Origin: Tetracentron sinense
Lineage: Eukaryota > Streptophyta > Magnoliopsida > Trochodendrales > Trochodendraceae
Length of the DNA: 64,000 bases
Reading direction: 5' to 3'
NCBI GenBank assembly: GCA_015143295.1
Contig: CM026557.1
Coordinates: 28,367,760 to 28,431,759, forward strand
Shown: piece by piece, positions 8,890 to 21,802 of the stretch
Numbering within the stretch: the first letter of the stretch is position 1
How the letters are laid out: each line of letters opens with the position of its first letter
The notes under the pieces: model-generated
Told to the model about the DNA's origin: nothing
Seen by the model: only the letters and a program-made list of their open reading frames with translations
Databases searched by the model: none
Translations under genes and position numbers: made by a program

Positions 8890-9443
8890 GAATGAGTCTT
8901 TTCTTTCCTTTTTGTTGAGTAACACTATCCTTGTACTCACTGCACTCTTCATGCATCAATGAAATCCTCTTTCTAGCATCTGCTTTTTGTCATCATGCTT
9001 AATCATGTTTAGATGTTGCATTCTTTTCAGTTGCATGAGCCGACCTGTGACTCGTTCCCTGACAGTGATTCTCGCAAAAGCAGCAGCCGCAGATGCATTC
9101 TTGACAGAGGTACCAATTATAAAGTTAGTACCTTGCACAACCCAATCAGAGAGCAGCTCTTACACAGCACGATCAGAAAGCAGCACAGACTCAATGGCGG
9201 AACCTGCAAATCAGCACCAGCGAACCAGTGAGATCCTACAGTCACATGACAGGGACATAGCGGCCATGTAGTCAAAGCCTGACAGTGTTCTGCAATCCCT
9301 GAAGATTCTAATTGGTATCTGAACTGAAGAACCCTCCACCCGGATCCCGACCAGAGAACCAACCGAGCAATCTATGCCAGAGCCTCGTCCTGCCCCCTTC
9401 ATCATACCTGACCCTATACCCGTAACAGGCGGAGGAGAAGAGT

Positions 9444-10890
9444 ATGACTAGTATGAAGAGCAACCCAAGGCCTCACACGTCCACCAAGACCAGCCATCAT
9501 CCTTGGATCCTACCCCATCCACCAGTACAAGTCTATCACTGGAGGACTTACCTTTCTCATCAGGAAATGTTGTTCTCACAGGTTTCAAGGTCCCAAACTT
9601 TGACAAATACGATGGCTCAGGTTGTCCAAAACAACATCTACAGTTATACCTGGGGGACATGCTCCAGCACAATAGGAACCAGTCTCTACTCATCCAGTAC
9701 TTCTAGAAGAGTCTGAAAGAGGCAGCCCTTACCTGGTGGATGTCTGTGGACAAGCAGAAGGTCAAGACTTGGCAGGATGCCATGGACAGTTTGGTGGAGC
9801 AGTACTCCTTTAACCAGAAACTCCACCCTTAGAGGAGCCAGCTTGAGAAGTTAAGCCATCGTAAGAATGAATCATTTCTGGAGTACGCCACCCGCTGGCA
9901 GGCATGTTCATGGGCACTCTAAAGTAGCCCTACTCTACACTCATGGTGACCTTACCAATAGTGGACTTCGATACCATCGTCAGGATAGGTGCCCGTATCT
10001 AGACAGCTATCAAGAGCGGGGCCATTCATTCTAGTTTAGGACTTGATTCCCCTAAGGCAACAGCCTTATCCAGCAGAAAAATCGATCCCCGGGACCACAG
10101 AAAGAAGGAAGATGTACATATGGTTGCTTCTACAACACCCATCAGATTACCAGCTCCAGCAACAGTCAGCTATCAGGAATACCCGACCAGCCCAGGGGCA
10201 AAATCGTCCCCCCAGAAACTTTACCCCTCTTTCATACACACTCAGCCAGTTATTAGAATTCCTCACCAAGCAAGACCATCTCGAGTTCAGAGGCCTCACA
10301 ACTCTCTTACCTCCAGATAAATAGAGCAAGAACTACAATGCCGATCATCACTGTGCCTTTCACAGAGGCCCAGGCCAGGCTATAGACTACTGTATAGGCC
10401 TGAAATGTGCCATCCAAGACCTCTTGGATGATGGAAGGTTTGAGCTGGCTCCCAGCAACACCAGCATCAATCATGGGTCACTGTCCCCACATAACAATCA
10501 ATTCAACATTATTCAGTGGGAAGAGCCCGGGGCAGGGCAGCCAGGACCCAGCACACCGGCACTGAATGATGGCATCATCAGGCCCTCTTATCGACCACCT
10601 GTCATAATCCCCTTCCTCCAATAGAACATACAGACCATTCAGTCTCCAACCCAGATACCTGTCCCCGAATAGATCATCTACATAATTCCTTGCCCAACAA
10701 ATTGGCCCACAGTTCCATCTTAAGCCCCAACCTCCTCAGGCCTTGTCTGGATCCCTTACATCCTCGAACCTCCCTTCAACCTCAACCGAGTACCCGTCCT
10801 CCGCTCTCTCATCCTTGAGAGCGAGAGCATAGCCAACCTAACTAGATCTGGCCGGGTATATCAACCTCCTGCAACTGAGCCGGCAAAGGT
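9444..10890 (+). pseudogene. Ogre/Tat gag relict
   Basis: The capsid-like segment shows FKVPNFDKYDGSGCPKQHL, the signature of Tat/Ogre gag (consensus style F-x-KYDG-x-GDP-x-HL). It continues with a helical region to about 9960. Near 10340-10500 a block with FHRGPGQAIDYC and AIQDLLDDG matches the C-terminal gag region of the same lineage (YHxxxGHxTxxC...IQDL). The proline-rich stretch 10540-10860 is linker. Broken in several places. Gag would form the particle. Confidence 0.75.
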
Positions 10891-11519
10891 GAAGAATGCA
10901 AAGAAAAAAAAAATAGGGGTGTCAGACCTAAGAAAGGAAGCAACTGATTCGGCAGTTTTATTAAAAATCCTAGAAAATACAGAGGAGTTCAATATCACTC
11001 AGCAACTGAACAAGGTCCCAGCACAGATATCCGTCTTGGGTCTTCTTCTCACTTTAGAACATCACAGAAAGCAACTGCTCCGAGTATTTGGCAATGCTCA
11101 TGTAACGCCAGACATAACGCCCGAGAAACTGGGGCAAATGGTAGGGCAAATCCTCGAATCCAAAGTCGTCTCCTTTACAGAAGAGGAGATACCAGACAGC
11201 GACAGAGATCACACCCGGGCTTTGTACATTGCAGTACAATGCATAGACCGAACATTATCATCAATGCTCATCGACAATGGCTCTGGCCTAAATGTTTGCA
11301 CGCTCTCCACACTGCAAAACCTGGGCCGAACCTCAGTCAAGTGAAGAAAAGACTCATGACCATCAGAGCTTTTGATAACACCACCAGGCAAAACCTGAGT
11401 GACATCGACCTAACTATCGGGGTCGGGCCTGCTCATTTCTCAATGAACTCTCAGGTTGTAAACGTGCTAGCCTCTTTCACTCTGCTCCTAGGGAAGCCGT
11501 GGATCCATACGGTCGGAGC
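10891..11519 (+). pseudogene. Ogre/Tat aspartic protease relict
   Basis: Reads as the protease region. A lead-in with LRKEATDSAVLLKILE and ISVLGLLLTLEHHRKQLLRVF precedes a segment with ALYIAVQCIDRTLSSMLIDNGSGLNVC. The block LIDNGSGLNV corresponds to the aspartic protease active site of Tat elements (D-N/T-G-S). The LARD-like element is inserted downstream of the active site, and more Ogre sequence continues at 19141. The protease would mature the polyprotein. Fossil. Confidence 0.75.
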
Positions 11520-11831
11520 CATTCTGTCACGACCCAAAATACCCCCTAAGAGTTAGGAGACTTTGGCAATGTGACCGCCGTGTCATGCCATCCTGTCATA
11601 ACACATAAACTGTACATAACATCCTGCAAGAGCATACAAGGAACGCTAAAAAATGAACTTGAAAATTTCTTCTTGACAGTGTAATCTTTCACGTGCTAAT
11701 ATAAACAAAATACTAAATGATAAATAAATCTGTATACAAGGTCCATTACTTGAGTTATCAACTCAATTTCAATACAAAAACTCCCAGTAGATCAACCCAA
11801 ATACATGTCTCTCCCTCTCATCACTCACCCA

Positions 11832-11915
11832 TCATTGATGACTGCCCATAAGCTTCTCGGCATACTCCTCCACAATCATTGGTTCAAGAGCACAACCATC
11901 CAACCTGTGACTTGC
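11832..11915 (-). CDS. LTR micro-reading frame, LARD version
   Basis: 28 codons including the stop, counted from the conserved GCA after the acceptor-like site. The core reads LEPMIVEEYAEKL, matching EPWVEEEY of the other LTRs in position and spacing, and the frame ends SHQ. It is shorter than the Tekay-like version and has no in-frame ATG at its beginning. That is one reason to think of an exon rather than a free-standing ORF. Function unknown. Confidence 0.35.
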   Translation of the reverse strand, partial: ASHRLDGCALEPMIVEEYAEKLMGSHQ

Positions 11916-12254
11916 CGAAGATAACAACTTCGACTGAGCATTGAATACTCAGCGTCTACCAACCACTAACTAGCAGGGCTATGACATCAAAATAGAATAC
12001 ATGTGCGTAGAAACTTAAACAATTCATAAGTATACTTTAATCAGAGTGCGGAAACCATACTTTAAATCGTTACTTTCAAAACCTTACATCTTTGAGCAAA
12101 ACCAATACTTAGAACCAATTCATACTTTGAGCGAACCGTACTTTTTCAAAAATGTACTTTGAGATCATTCTTTACAAAACATACTTAGAGTTCTTTCCTT
12201 AAAAACATTCTTTATGAGGGTTTATCACATAGCCTTGTCAAAATCTCCTTTCTT

Positions 12255-13230
12255 TCAAAACATACTTTACAAGGGGATATCACATATCCTTTTTCCAAAA
12301 CATACTTTACAAGGGGATATCACATATCCTTTTTCCAAAACTCACTTTACAAGGGGATATCACATATCCTTTTTCCAAAACTTACTTTACAAGGGGATAT
12401 CACATATCCTTTTTCCAAAACTTACTTTACAAGGGGATATAACATATCCTTTTTCTTATTAAGCTTTAAAAGGGCGCAGCACATACCCTTTGTCAGAATC
12501 ACATACCTTACAAGGGGGCCTCACATACCCATTATTCTTATTCAGCTTTATCAGGGGGCATGTAAATACCCTTTGTTCGAATCCCCTTTCTCAGGGGGTA
12601 TGTAAAATACCCTTTTCCGAACCACGCTTTACAAGGGGGAATCACAATACCCTTCTTTCTTATTCAGCTTTATCAGGGGGCATGTAAGTACCCTTTGTTC
12701 GAATCCACTTTCTCAGGGGGTATGTAAAATACCCTTTTCCGAACCATGCTTTACAAGGGAGTGTCAAATAGCGATTTCATGAATCATACTTTCCAACTTT
12801 CTCAGGGTACCCTTGTCCGAATCCACTTTCTCTGGGGGTATGTAAAATACCCTTTTCTGAACCATGCTTTACAAGGGGGTGTCAAATACCCTTCATTCTT
12901 TCCAGCTTTACAAGGGGGGCATGCAAATACCCTTTTCAGAAACTTCACTTTACAAGGGGGTATCCAATACCCTTCATCAAAACCTTTTCACTTTAAAGGT
13001 GACATGTAAATACTCTTTTCAAAACCTTACTTTACCAACCTTCTTTGAAAACCATAATTTAAAGGGGTACCAAATATCTTTTCAGAAATCTTACTTTAAA
13101 AGGGGGTCTCCAATACCCTTCATTTGAAAACATACTTTACAATTCTTTATGAGGAGGGATTGAATACCCTTTTGTCGAAAATCATTCTTCACAAGCTTAC
13201 AAGGAGGGAGTAATTACCCTTTGTTTCAAA
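12255..13230 (-). repeat. Long array of hairpin-forming tandem units
   Basis: The first units repeat exactly every 40 bases (12261-12455) and then grade into variants of 30-60 bases; there are more than 20 units in all. Each contains an inverted pair flanked by CTTTACAAGG and CCTTTT. Early units have GGATAT-CAC-ATATCC. Later units have GGGTAT-GTAAA-ATACCC, with both arms changed together. Open frames here are repeat artefacts. The array is copied in the other LTR at 16800-17760. Confidence 0.85.
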
Positions 13231-14601
13231 AATCATCTTTGAGTACTTAACACCTATAGAAAAACTCCTTTTTCAATTTTCCTTTACTTATACCAAACTC
13301 ATCACATGTTTAAAACCCCACAATTCCATACTTTTCATCAAAACCAAACCCTTTTTATCATTTGATGATAATAAACCAACTTTCATAAGAAAAACCATCT
13401 TTTACACCTCACTTTTACCAAAAACATGCTTTACATATTACTTTCAATACATAAATCACAACAAAGATAGTAAATAGAGGGTATCTACTTATGAAATCCT
13501 AACAAGGCAATTTAGTAGAAGGTATGTACCTTTCAAAACTGAATCCCTACGGTTTATAGCTTGCGAATACTCCTTGGTAGCAAGATCCAAGCTTTGGAAG
13601 AAAGCTTGAAGTGAAAAATCAACTCCACTTGATCACTAGCACAAAGCCTGGAAGAACCCAACCTCGTCTCCCTCTTTTCCTTCAACTTTCTCTCAAAAAT
13701 CTCCTCTCTATGGTTCTTGTAACCCTAGCCACGAAATTATGGTTTATATAGGCCAAGGGGTGAGGCCAAAGACCATTACACCCCCTAAATATTTGAAGGA
13801 GTCGGTTCCAAGGCCAAATCATGCTCCAAGGATCTATCCGTCATGAGCACGGATAGATCCTTCAAAAAACCCTTCTCTGGCCAAAAAACTCATACAAAAT
13901 TGGGGTTGATAGATCGATTGGTCATGGGGATGGATAGATCCATCAGTATATGGGATTGAAGGATCTATCCTCCCCAAACTAGATAAATCCTTCACTATTC
14001 ATTCCTTCATTTTTCCTGCTGTGGTATTTCGACCATAACTTTTGATTCGGTGATCTAATTTTGACGATTCAACTTGCGTTGGATTCTACATTAAAGGGGG
14101 AACAACTTTCATGTTTTGAACAGAGCCTAATTATTCTATCTTTATATTCCAAAATGGTCTTAAAGGCTACTGGTCAGGAATTTCAGCAGACAATTTGTCT
14201 AAAAACCCACTTTTTACCGAGCTTTGACTCAAGATCGGGAAATGTGATAAACATGAACCTTAAAGAGAATCTCAATATCTTTCTAATGGCTCAAGAATCA
14301 CTCGATTCCAATTTCGGATGAGAAAACTAGAGTTCTCTCGAGTTGAGGTATTCTTCGACATCCCTCTTTGCGACACTTGGAGTATTGTATACTCTTGTTT
14401 TATTTTCATCCCAACACCCTAAAACATTTTCCACACATATTTTGTCGCATTTGAAACCCCCTTTCATTTTAAAACATGAAACCATCATCCCATTAATTGC
14501 TTTGGTCTGGAAACACTATTCACAGCACTATTCATAGCACTATTCACACACTATTCACAGCACTATTTACAGTCTAGTGAACTCGGTTCCGGTGTTCTAC
14601 A

Positions 14602-16092
14602 TCCTCCCCCCCTTATAGGAATTTCTTCCACGAAATTCAAACGAGACAGAATCCAGCAGGAATACTTTTTCCTCACATAACCCTGCTCAACTGAGCATAC
14701 TAGCTCAATATCAATAAATCAAGTGTCGACCAACACATGGCTAGACATACTCTTATGAACAAAGTCCCTAAGTACTACACATAACTATGTTCTTAATTTG
14801 CATGCAACACGCATAGGTTCATACATTACAATATTTTGCACATATAGTGGTATAATAGCATGTTCTACCATCCTCATAGAATTTCAAATTGGGTTCCTAC
14901 TTCTTCGATTACTACCTCTCATGATGATAGTCATGAGAGCAATAACACCACGTGAGTTTATTTGGATCAAGCTCGTTGAATAGTTCAATGAGCATATAGG
15001 GTTTATATAGCGCATCATTTACATCAGAGTATACACATAATAGTGTAATTATACTATCATTTCCTAAGGAAACTACGTTCTCACACTTGGTTACAGTTTT
15101 AACTAATTACAAACTTAAGATATTAATCAGCCTAAGACGAATACTGATGATTAGTTCATACTTTGGAGTTCTTTAAGCAAAATCTTTTGAAACTTTAAGG
15201 TGCTTTTAATATCGGTATGATGCATATGAGATGTGTGATGCTTTTGTATTTTTGAGCCCAAAACCATCTTTGGAGTTTAGAATATTCTGGACTGAGCACT
15301 GAGTCTAGAACAAGCTACAGAATTAACGCGCATCAGTATCTAGAACCGTGCATCAAGCATCCATGAGCTTGTCCAAAATCATATATATATTTATTTATTT
15401 ACCATTATGTTTTTCTTCCAGGATTCCTACCAGTCATGGGTATACACGAACTCTTATAGGCTCATCGTCATACCATGATGTGTGACTTATGCTTGTTTGT
15501 GATAAATGAAGCATTAGCATATGAAATTACCCAGAATACATATCATATCACATACATTGAAACCTAAGTCCTTGGTTCCGCAATGACTCTAAAGCTACTA
15601 AACGTGTAAAATGAAAGAGAATCCTATGCTTGATGAACTGTTTTCCAATAATTTATAAGGTACAGTATGCACACAAAACTTAGCATATAATAATACTCAT
15701 CAACACAATACATACAGTATACACACAATAGGGATTTCTAGAGAACTTAACAAAGCTAGGAATCAAGTCGGTTGAAGTATCAACCGGTTCAAGATAAAGG
15801 CTATTAAGTATTCCATACTTGGAATACCATTTTCTATACAGACCTAATACCCTTGCTTGATACCCATCACGTCGTTGTACCAAACCTAATCCTCTGAGTT
15901 CTAAATATAACTCAAAGAACCACTTCCACCCATACCGTTCTAATGCATAAGCTTGATACTAATTTTATTGCGGTATCAACCTCTGACTAGAACATACACC
16001 GACTCAAAGGATATCTATCCAATTCATAAGAAGACTCTAAGTCACATGCCTTATCCTTAAGGGAACTAATGCCTAAGCTCTGATACCAACTC
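14602..16092 (-). other. Internal region of the LARD-like element, PPT and PBS
   Basis: Next to the left LTR lies CCTCCCCCCCTTATAGGAAT (14603-14622), the minus-strand PPT AAGGGGGGGAGG. Its neighbourhood matches the Tekay PPT context. Next to the right LTR lies GCTCTGATACCA (16077-16088), the reverse complement of TGGTATCAGAGC, the plant initiator-tRNA-Met primer site. Between them I see no gag or pol motif and no long open frame. Confidence 0.8.
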
Positions 16093-19000
16093 TGTCACGA
16101 CCCAAAATACCCCCTAAGAGTTAGGAGACTTTGGCAACGTGACCGCCATGTCATGCCATCCTGTCATGACACATAAGGCGTACATAACATCCTACAAGAG
16201 CATATAAGGACGCTAAAAGGCGAACTTGAAAATTTCTTCTTGACAGTGTAATCTTCCACGTGCTAATATAAACAAAATATTGAATGATAACTAAATCTGT
16301 ATACAAGGTCCATTACTTGAGTTATCAACTCAATTTCAATACAAAAACTCCCAGTAGATCAACCCAAATACATGTCTCTCCCTCTCATCACTCACCCATC
16401 ATTGATGACTGCCCATTAGCTTCTCGGCATACTCCTCCACGATCCTTGGTTCAAGAGCACAACCATCCAATCTGTGACCTGCCGAAGATAACAACTTCGA
16501 CTAAGCATTGAATACTCAGCGTCTACCAACCACTAACTAGCAAGGCTATGACATCAAAATAGAATACATGTGCGTAGAAACTTAAACAATTCATATGTAT
16601 ACTTTAATCAGAGTGTGGAAACCATACTTTAAATCGTTACTTTCAAACCCTTAAATCTTTGAGCAAAACCAATACTTAGAACTAATTCATACTTTGAGCG
16701 AACCGTACTTTTTCAAAAATGTACTTTGAGATCATTCTTTACAAAAATACTTAGAGTTCTTTCCTTAAAAACATTCTTTATGAGGGTTTATCACATAGCC
16801 TTGTCAAAATCTCCTTTCTTTCAAAACATACGTTACAAGGGGATATCACATATCCTTTTTCCAAAACATACTTTACAAGGGGATATCACATATCCTTTAT
16901 CCAAAACTCACTTTACAAGGGGATATCACATATCCTTTTTCCAAAACTTACTTTACAGGGGGATATCACATATCCTTTCTCTTATTCAGCTTTATCAGGG
17001 GGCATCACATACCCTTTGTCAGAATCACATACTTTACAAGGGGGCCTCACATACCCATTATTCTTATTCAGCTTTATCAGTGGGCATGTAAATACCCTTT
17101 GTTCGAATCCACTTTCTCAGGGGGTATGTAAAATACCCTTTTCCGAACCACGCTTTACAAGGGGGCATCACAATACCCTTCTTTCTTATTCAGCTTTATC
17201 AAGGGGCATGTAAATACCCTTTGTTCGAATCCACTTTCATAGGGGGTATGTAAAATACCCTTTTCCGAACCATGCTTTACAAGGGGGTGTCAAATACCCA
17301 TTTCATGAATCATACTTTCCAACTTTCTCAGGGGGTATGTAAATACCCTTATCCGAATCCACTTTCTCAGGGGGTATGTAAAATACCCTTTTCAGAACCA
17401 TGCTTTACAAGGGGGTGTCAAATAACCTTCATTCTTTCCAGCTTTACAAGGGGGCATGCAAATACCCTTTTCAGAAACTTCACTTTACAAGGGGGTATCC
17501 AATACCCTTCATCAAAACCTTTTCACTTTAAAGGGGATATGTAAATACTCTTTTCAAAACCTTACTTTACCAACCTTCTTTGAAAACCATACTTTAAAGG
17601 GGTATCAAATACCTTTTCAGAAATCTTACTTTAAAAGGGGGTCTACAATACCCTTCATTTGAAAACATACTTTACAATTCTTTATGAGGAGGAATTGAAT
17701 TACCTTTTGTCGAAAATCATTCTTTACAAGTTTACAAAGAGGGAGTAATTACCCTTTGTTTCAAAAATCATCTTTGAGTACTTAACACCTATAGAAAAAC
17801 TCATTTTTCAATTTTTCTTTACTTATACCAAACTCATCACATGTTTAAAACCCCACAATTCTATACTTTTCATCAAAACCAAACCTTATTTTATCATTTG
17901 ATGATAATAAACCAACTTTCATAAGAAAAACCATCTTTTACACCTCACTTTTACCAAAAACATGCTTTACATATTACTTTCAATACATAAATTACAACAA
18001 AGATAGTTAGTAGAGGGTATCTACTTATGAAATCATAACAAGGCAATTTAGTAGAAGGTATGTACCTTAAAAAATCGAATCCCTACTATGGTTTATAGCT
18101 TGCGAATACTCCTTGGTAGCAAGATCCAAGCTTAGGAAGAAAGCTTGAAGTGAAAAATCAACTCCACTTGATCACTAGCACAAAGCCTAGAAGAACCCAA
18201 CCTCTTCTCCCTCTTTTCCTTCAACTTTCTCTCAAAAATCTCCTCTCTAGGGTTCTTGTAACCCTAGCCACGAAATTTTGGTTTATATAGGCTAAGGGGT
18301 GAGGCCAAAGACCATTACACCCCCTAAATATCTGAAGGAGTCGGTTCCAAGGCCAAATCATGCACCAAGGATCTATCCGTCATGAGCACGGATAGATCCT
18401 TCGAAAAACCCTTCTCTAGCCAAAAAACCCATACAAAATTGGGGTTGATAGATCGATCGGTCTTGGGGATGGATAGATCCATCAGTATATGGGATTGAAG
18501 GATCTATCCTCCCCAAACTAGATAAATCCTTCACTATTTATTCCTTCATTTTTCCCGCTTTGGTATTTCGACCATAACTTTTGACTCGGTGATCCGATTT
18601 TGACGATTCAACTTGCGTTAGATTCTACATTAAAAGGTAAACAACTTTCATGTTTTGTACAAAGCCTAATTATTCTATCTTCATATTCCAAAATGGTCTT
18701 AAATGCTACTGGTCAGGAATTTCAGCAGACAATTTGTCTAAAAACCCACTTTTCACCGAGATTCGACTCAAGATCGGGAAATGTGATAAACATGAACCTT
18801 AAAGAGAATCTCAATATCTTTCTAATGGCTTAAGAATCACTCGATTCCAATTTCGGATGAGAAAACTAGAGTTCTCTCAAGTTGAGGTATTCTTCGACAT
18901 CCCTCTTTGCGACACTTGGAGTATTGTATACTCTTGTTTTATTTTCATCCCAACACCCTAATACATTTTCCACGCATGTTTTGTCTCATTTGAAGCCCCC

Positions 19001-19140
19001 TTTCATTTTAAAACATGAAACCATCATCCCATTAAGGGTTTTGGCCTGAAAACACTATTCACAGCACTATTCATCGCACCATTCACACACTATTCACAGC
19101 ACTATTCACAGTCTAGTGAACTCGCTTCCGAGGTTCTACA
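16093..19140 (-). repeat. 5' LTR of the LARD-like element
   Basis: Copy of 11525-14601 with the same modules: hairpin (16501-16519), hairpin array (16800-17760), TATATA at 18284-18289, and palindromes near 18365-18520. It ends on the plus strand at GGTTCTACA, followed by the target-site copy CATTC. Confidence 0.85.
16399..16482 (-). CDS. LTR micro-reading frame, second LARD copy
   Basis: Same 28-codon frame as at 11832-11915, with the core LEPRIVEEYAEKL and the same end SHQ. Both LARD copies keep length, core and stop despite the LTR divergence. Confidence 0.35.
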   Translation of the reverse strand, partial: AGHRLDGCALEPRIVEEYAEKLMGSHQ

Positions 19141-20563
19141 CATTCCCTCCTCTTTGCACCAAAGAATCAAGTTCATCCAGGATGACCGTCTAGTTTTCAT
19201 TCCTTCTGAGGAGTTGGCAAGTTCCTTTGGGGACGTCCAAGAGCTGGGGCAAGGTGCGGCCTTCATGACATTCCAGTTCGAACAGGTTAGTTTTATCGCC
19301 CAGGTAGAATAGCAAGGCAAGCAAGCAATGTCACCATTTGTCAGAATGATGGCTAGGATGAACTACCAGCCCGAAAATGGTCTCGGTGCCAGGAATCAAG
19401 GCATGAAGAAAAGATACACACCTCCTCACTATACATCTCCCTTTGGCTTGGGATACAAGCCCAGATATGAGGATTACCTCTCCAAGCTGGCTAAGAATGG
19501 TAGACAGTTGGCGAAACCTGAGCCCCAACCACACATCTTTGAAACTTTCCCCGTGGGAATCTTTGAAACCAAAAACCTCTCCAGCACCCGTTGCCTCAAC
19601 CCCCCAACCCAGCGCCGAGTCTTCAGGAATTCCAGATCCAGAAGTGTTCAGCATGACCCAGATGTTCGACGAGCTGACTGTCGAAGATGCTAATAAAGCA
19701 GAATATCCAGCAGTAGAGCAGGTCTACACCCTCTCCAACAGCGCAGAACCATCCTCCAGTCACCAGCCACTGATCTATTGGTGGACTGAGGCTCTCACCA
19801 TCGAGGCCAGCCATGGTCGGGGCAAGCACAGTGCAGGACAGGTTGGTCCGAGACAGCAGTGACCAACATCACCCTTCTCCTTCATCTACCTCTCTTTTGC
19901 TCCCATTTGTAAAATTCAAAAGTCAGGCACTGTCGACCTCTTTTCGTTTGAGTCTTTTTGTAACAGTCATTTTTTAAATGAAAATCAGATTATTTTGACC
20001 CAAAAATCATGTTTTCGAAAAAATATTTTATACCGGCTGATGACGAAATCACACGAACTCTTCCCCTAGAAGGCCTAGTATCATGAAGCCAACAAAATCA
20101 TCATCATCAAGCATGCTAAACTGAAGCTAGTTGATTTGCCAGGAAATTACCTCTGACAGGGCTACCCCCAAGCCCTCCTCGAACTCTCCAAAGTAGAGTA
20201 TGACTCAGAACAGGAAGAGGAACCGCCTCAGGAAATTCTGGACCTCCTTGAGCACAGTGAAGGGCTTCTGTAGTCTAACCGAGAAGACACTAAAACAGTC
20301 AATCTGGGATCCACAGACAACCCCGGCTAGTCAAGATCCGTACAAGCTTGAACCCTCACCAGAGAGCAGACATGATCAGTTTCCTGAGAAGCTACAGTGA
20401 TATCTTTGTCTGGTTATATGCAGACATGCTAGGCTTAGACCCAGCATTGGCAGTACATAGACTGCCCCTGAACCCTGACGTCGGACCAGTTAAGCAGAAA
20501 CTAAGACGGATGAGACCCGAATGGTCATAGAAGGTCAAGGAAGAAGTTGAAAAGCAGATCAAC
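19141..20563 (+). pseudogene. Ogre protease-RT linker with G-patch and start of RT
   Basis: Sequence after the LARD insertion returns to the Ogre reading direction. A G-patch-like block MNYQPENGLGARNQG...FGLGYKPRYED lies at about 19349-19480. This RNA-binding glycine motif is known between protease and RT in Tat elements. Near 20350-20530 the RT entry region reads DIFVWLYADMLGLDPALAVH and LNPDVGPVKQKLRRMRPE, standard for this lineage. A solo LTR interrupts just after the block VKEEVEKQI. Many breaks; fossil. Confidence 0.75.
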
Positions 20564-21802
20564 TGTAGTACCCCGGACTTTTTCATCCTTAATGAATAGC
20601 ACCTTCGTAGCTAATTGGCCGTTTTTGTAGTCTAATTAATAAATAAGGGAGAAATCGGAAATTCCGAAATGTCAGAAATATTCATTTTCGAAAGACGGAT
20701 CCAACGCAAGTTGAATCGTCGAAATCCGACGAGCGAGTCAAAAGATATGGTCAAAACAGTCCAGACATACAGAGAACCGATCGCTCGGTCCAGTCAGCGA
20801 TCGATCGGTCCATAACCGATCGATCGGTAGCTATCGCACGGTCAGAAATTTTGTATGGGGAAATTTTCCAGAGAGTGATTTTTTGACCGGTCGATCGGTC
20901 ATAAACACCGATCGCTCGGTAGGCAACCGATCGATCGGTCATAACCACCGATCGCTCGGTCTTCGCGTTTTTGCAGAAATTTCAGTAAGGGCGTTTTCAT
21001 CTTTTGGGTGTTAAACCCTTACCCATAAGGGTTTGCTCGACCCTTTGAGCCCTCATTCAAAACCCTTAGACATTTTGAGAGCTAAAGAGTGAGAAGAAGA
21101 GGGTTCTGACCTAGGGTTTCCATTGAGGAAGAAATCAAAGGGGTGGACCTTCCTAGGTCGTCCTCAAACTTGGATTTGCTTCAAGTTCAAGGCTTGGATT
21201 CTCCAAATCCAACCTCAAGCTCGTGTGGAGTGCCTCTTCCAAGCTAGGGCAGCATTTCTACATCATCCTCAAGGATTTTCTTTCCCTTTTCAAGGTTAGT
21301 ACACTCTTCCTAGTTACTTTGGTAATAACCTAGGATTTTTCTAAGAAAATATGTGTTGGATCTTCCTCATTGCTCCCTTGTGTTAGTATATGCTAAATCC
21401 CTAAAACATAAACAAGATAATACAAACAAATGGTGGAATGTATGAATGGATGAGGAGTGGAGGCGATTGGATGCCATGTTGTGATGTGTTGAATGATGGG
21501 AAAAAATGGTGGAAGGGCATATTACGCATAATGAACACACCCCAAGTATTTGATGAAATGTCCGAATGAGAAAATATGAAATAACTAAAGGTAAAAAGGT
21601 TGAATACCACATGTTTGATAGAATGCATGAATAAACTAAGATTTGAAAGCATGAGTCACATAAATGTTCCCAATTTGGTAAGTTGTATGCATGTGTTTAT
21701 TTCGCTTCTTAAATTCTCATGTGAGTTAGGAATTGTTAAAATACTATATGTCATCATAATTTCACGATTGCTATGCACGACCACATATGTAGATGGAGGA
21801 TA

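Larger units (their letters stand above)
11525..14601 (-). repeat. 3' LTR of the LARD-like element
   Basis: On the minus strand it reads TGTAGAACACCGG...GGGTCGTGACA. It carries the palindrome cluster (13810-13990, GGATAGATCC type), a TATATA box at 13745-13750, a donor-like AAG|GTACAT with first intron base 13529, a long hairpin array (12255-13230), the CTGAG hairpin (11934-11952) and the micro-frame (11832-11915). It differs from the other LTR by roughly 7 percent over the outer 215 bases by hand count. Confidence 0.85.
11525..19140 (-). mobile_element. LARD-like non-autonomous LTR element (7616 bp)
   Basis: Two ~3.05-kb LTRs in the same orientation flank a 1.49-kb internal region without coding signal. 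Target-site copies CATTC lie at 11520-11524 and 19141-19145. Read on the minus strand, the LTR starts TGTAGAAC and ends GGTCGTGACA. The PBS and PPT sit where expected. LTRs exceed the internal region in total length and no gag or pol is seen, which fits LARD-type elements. The PPT context and LTR modules match the Tekay-like Gypsy elements, which may have mobilised it. It interrupts the Ogre protease-to-RT region. Confidence 0.85.

Noticed and set aside
12214-13127. Several 65-90-residue frames in the LARD LTR
   Set aside because: Tandem hairpin units create them; the other LTR shows similar but shifted ones and nothing resembles a protein family.
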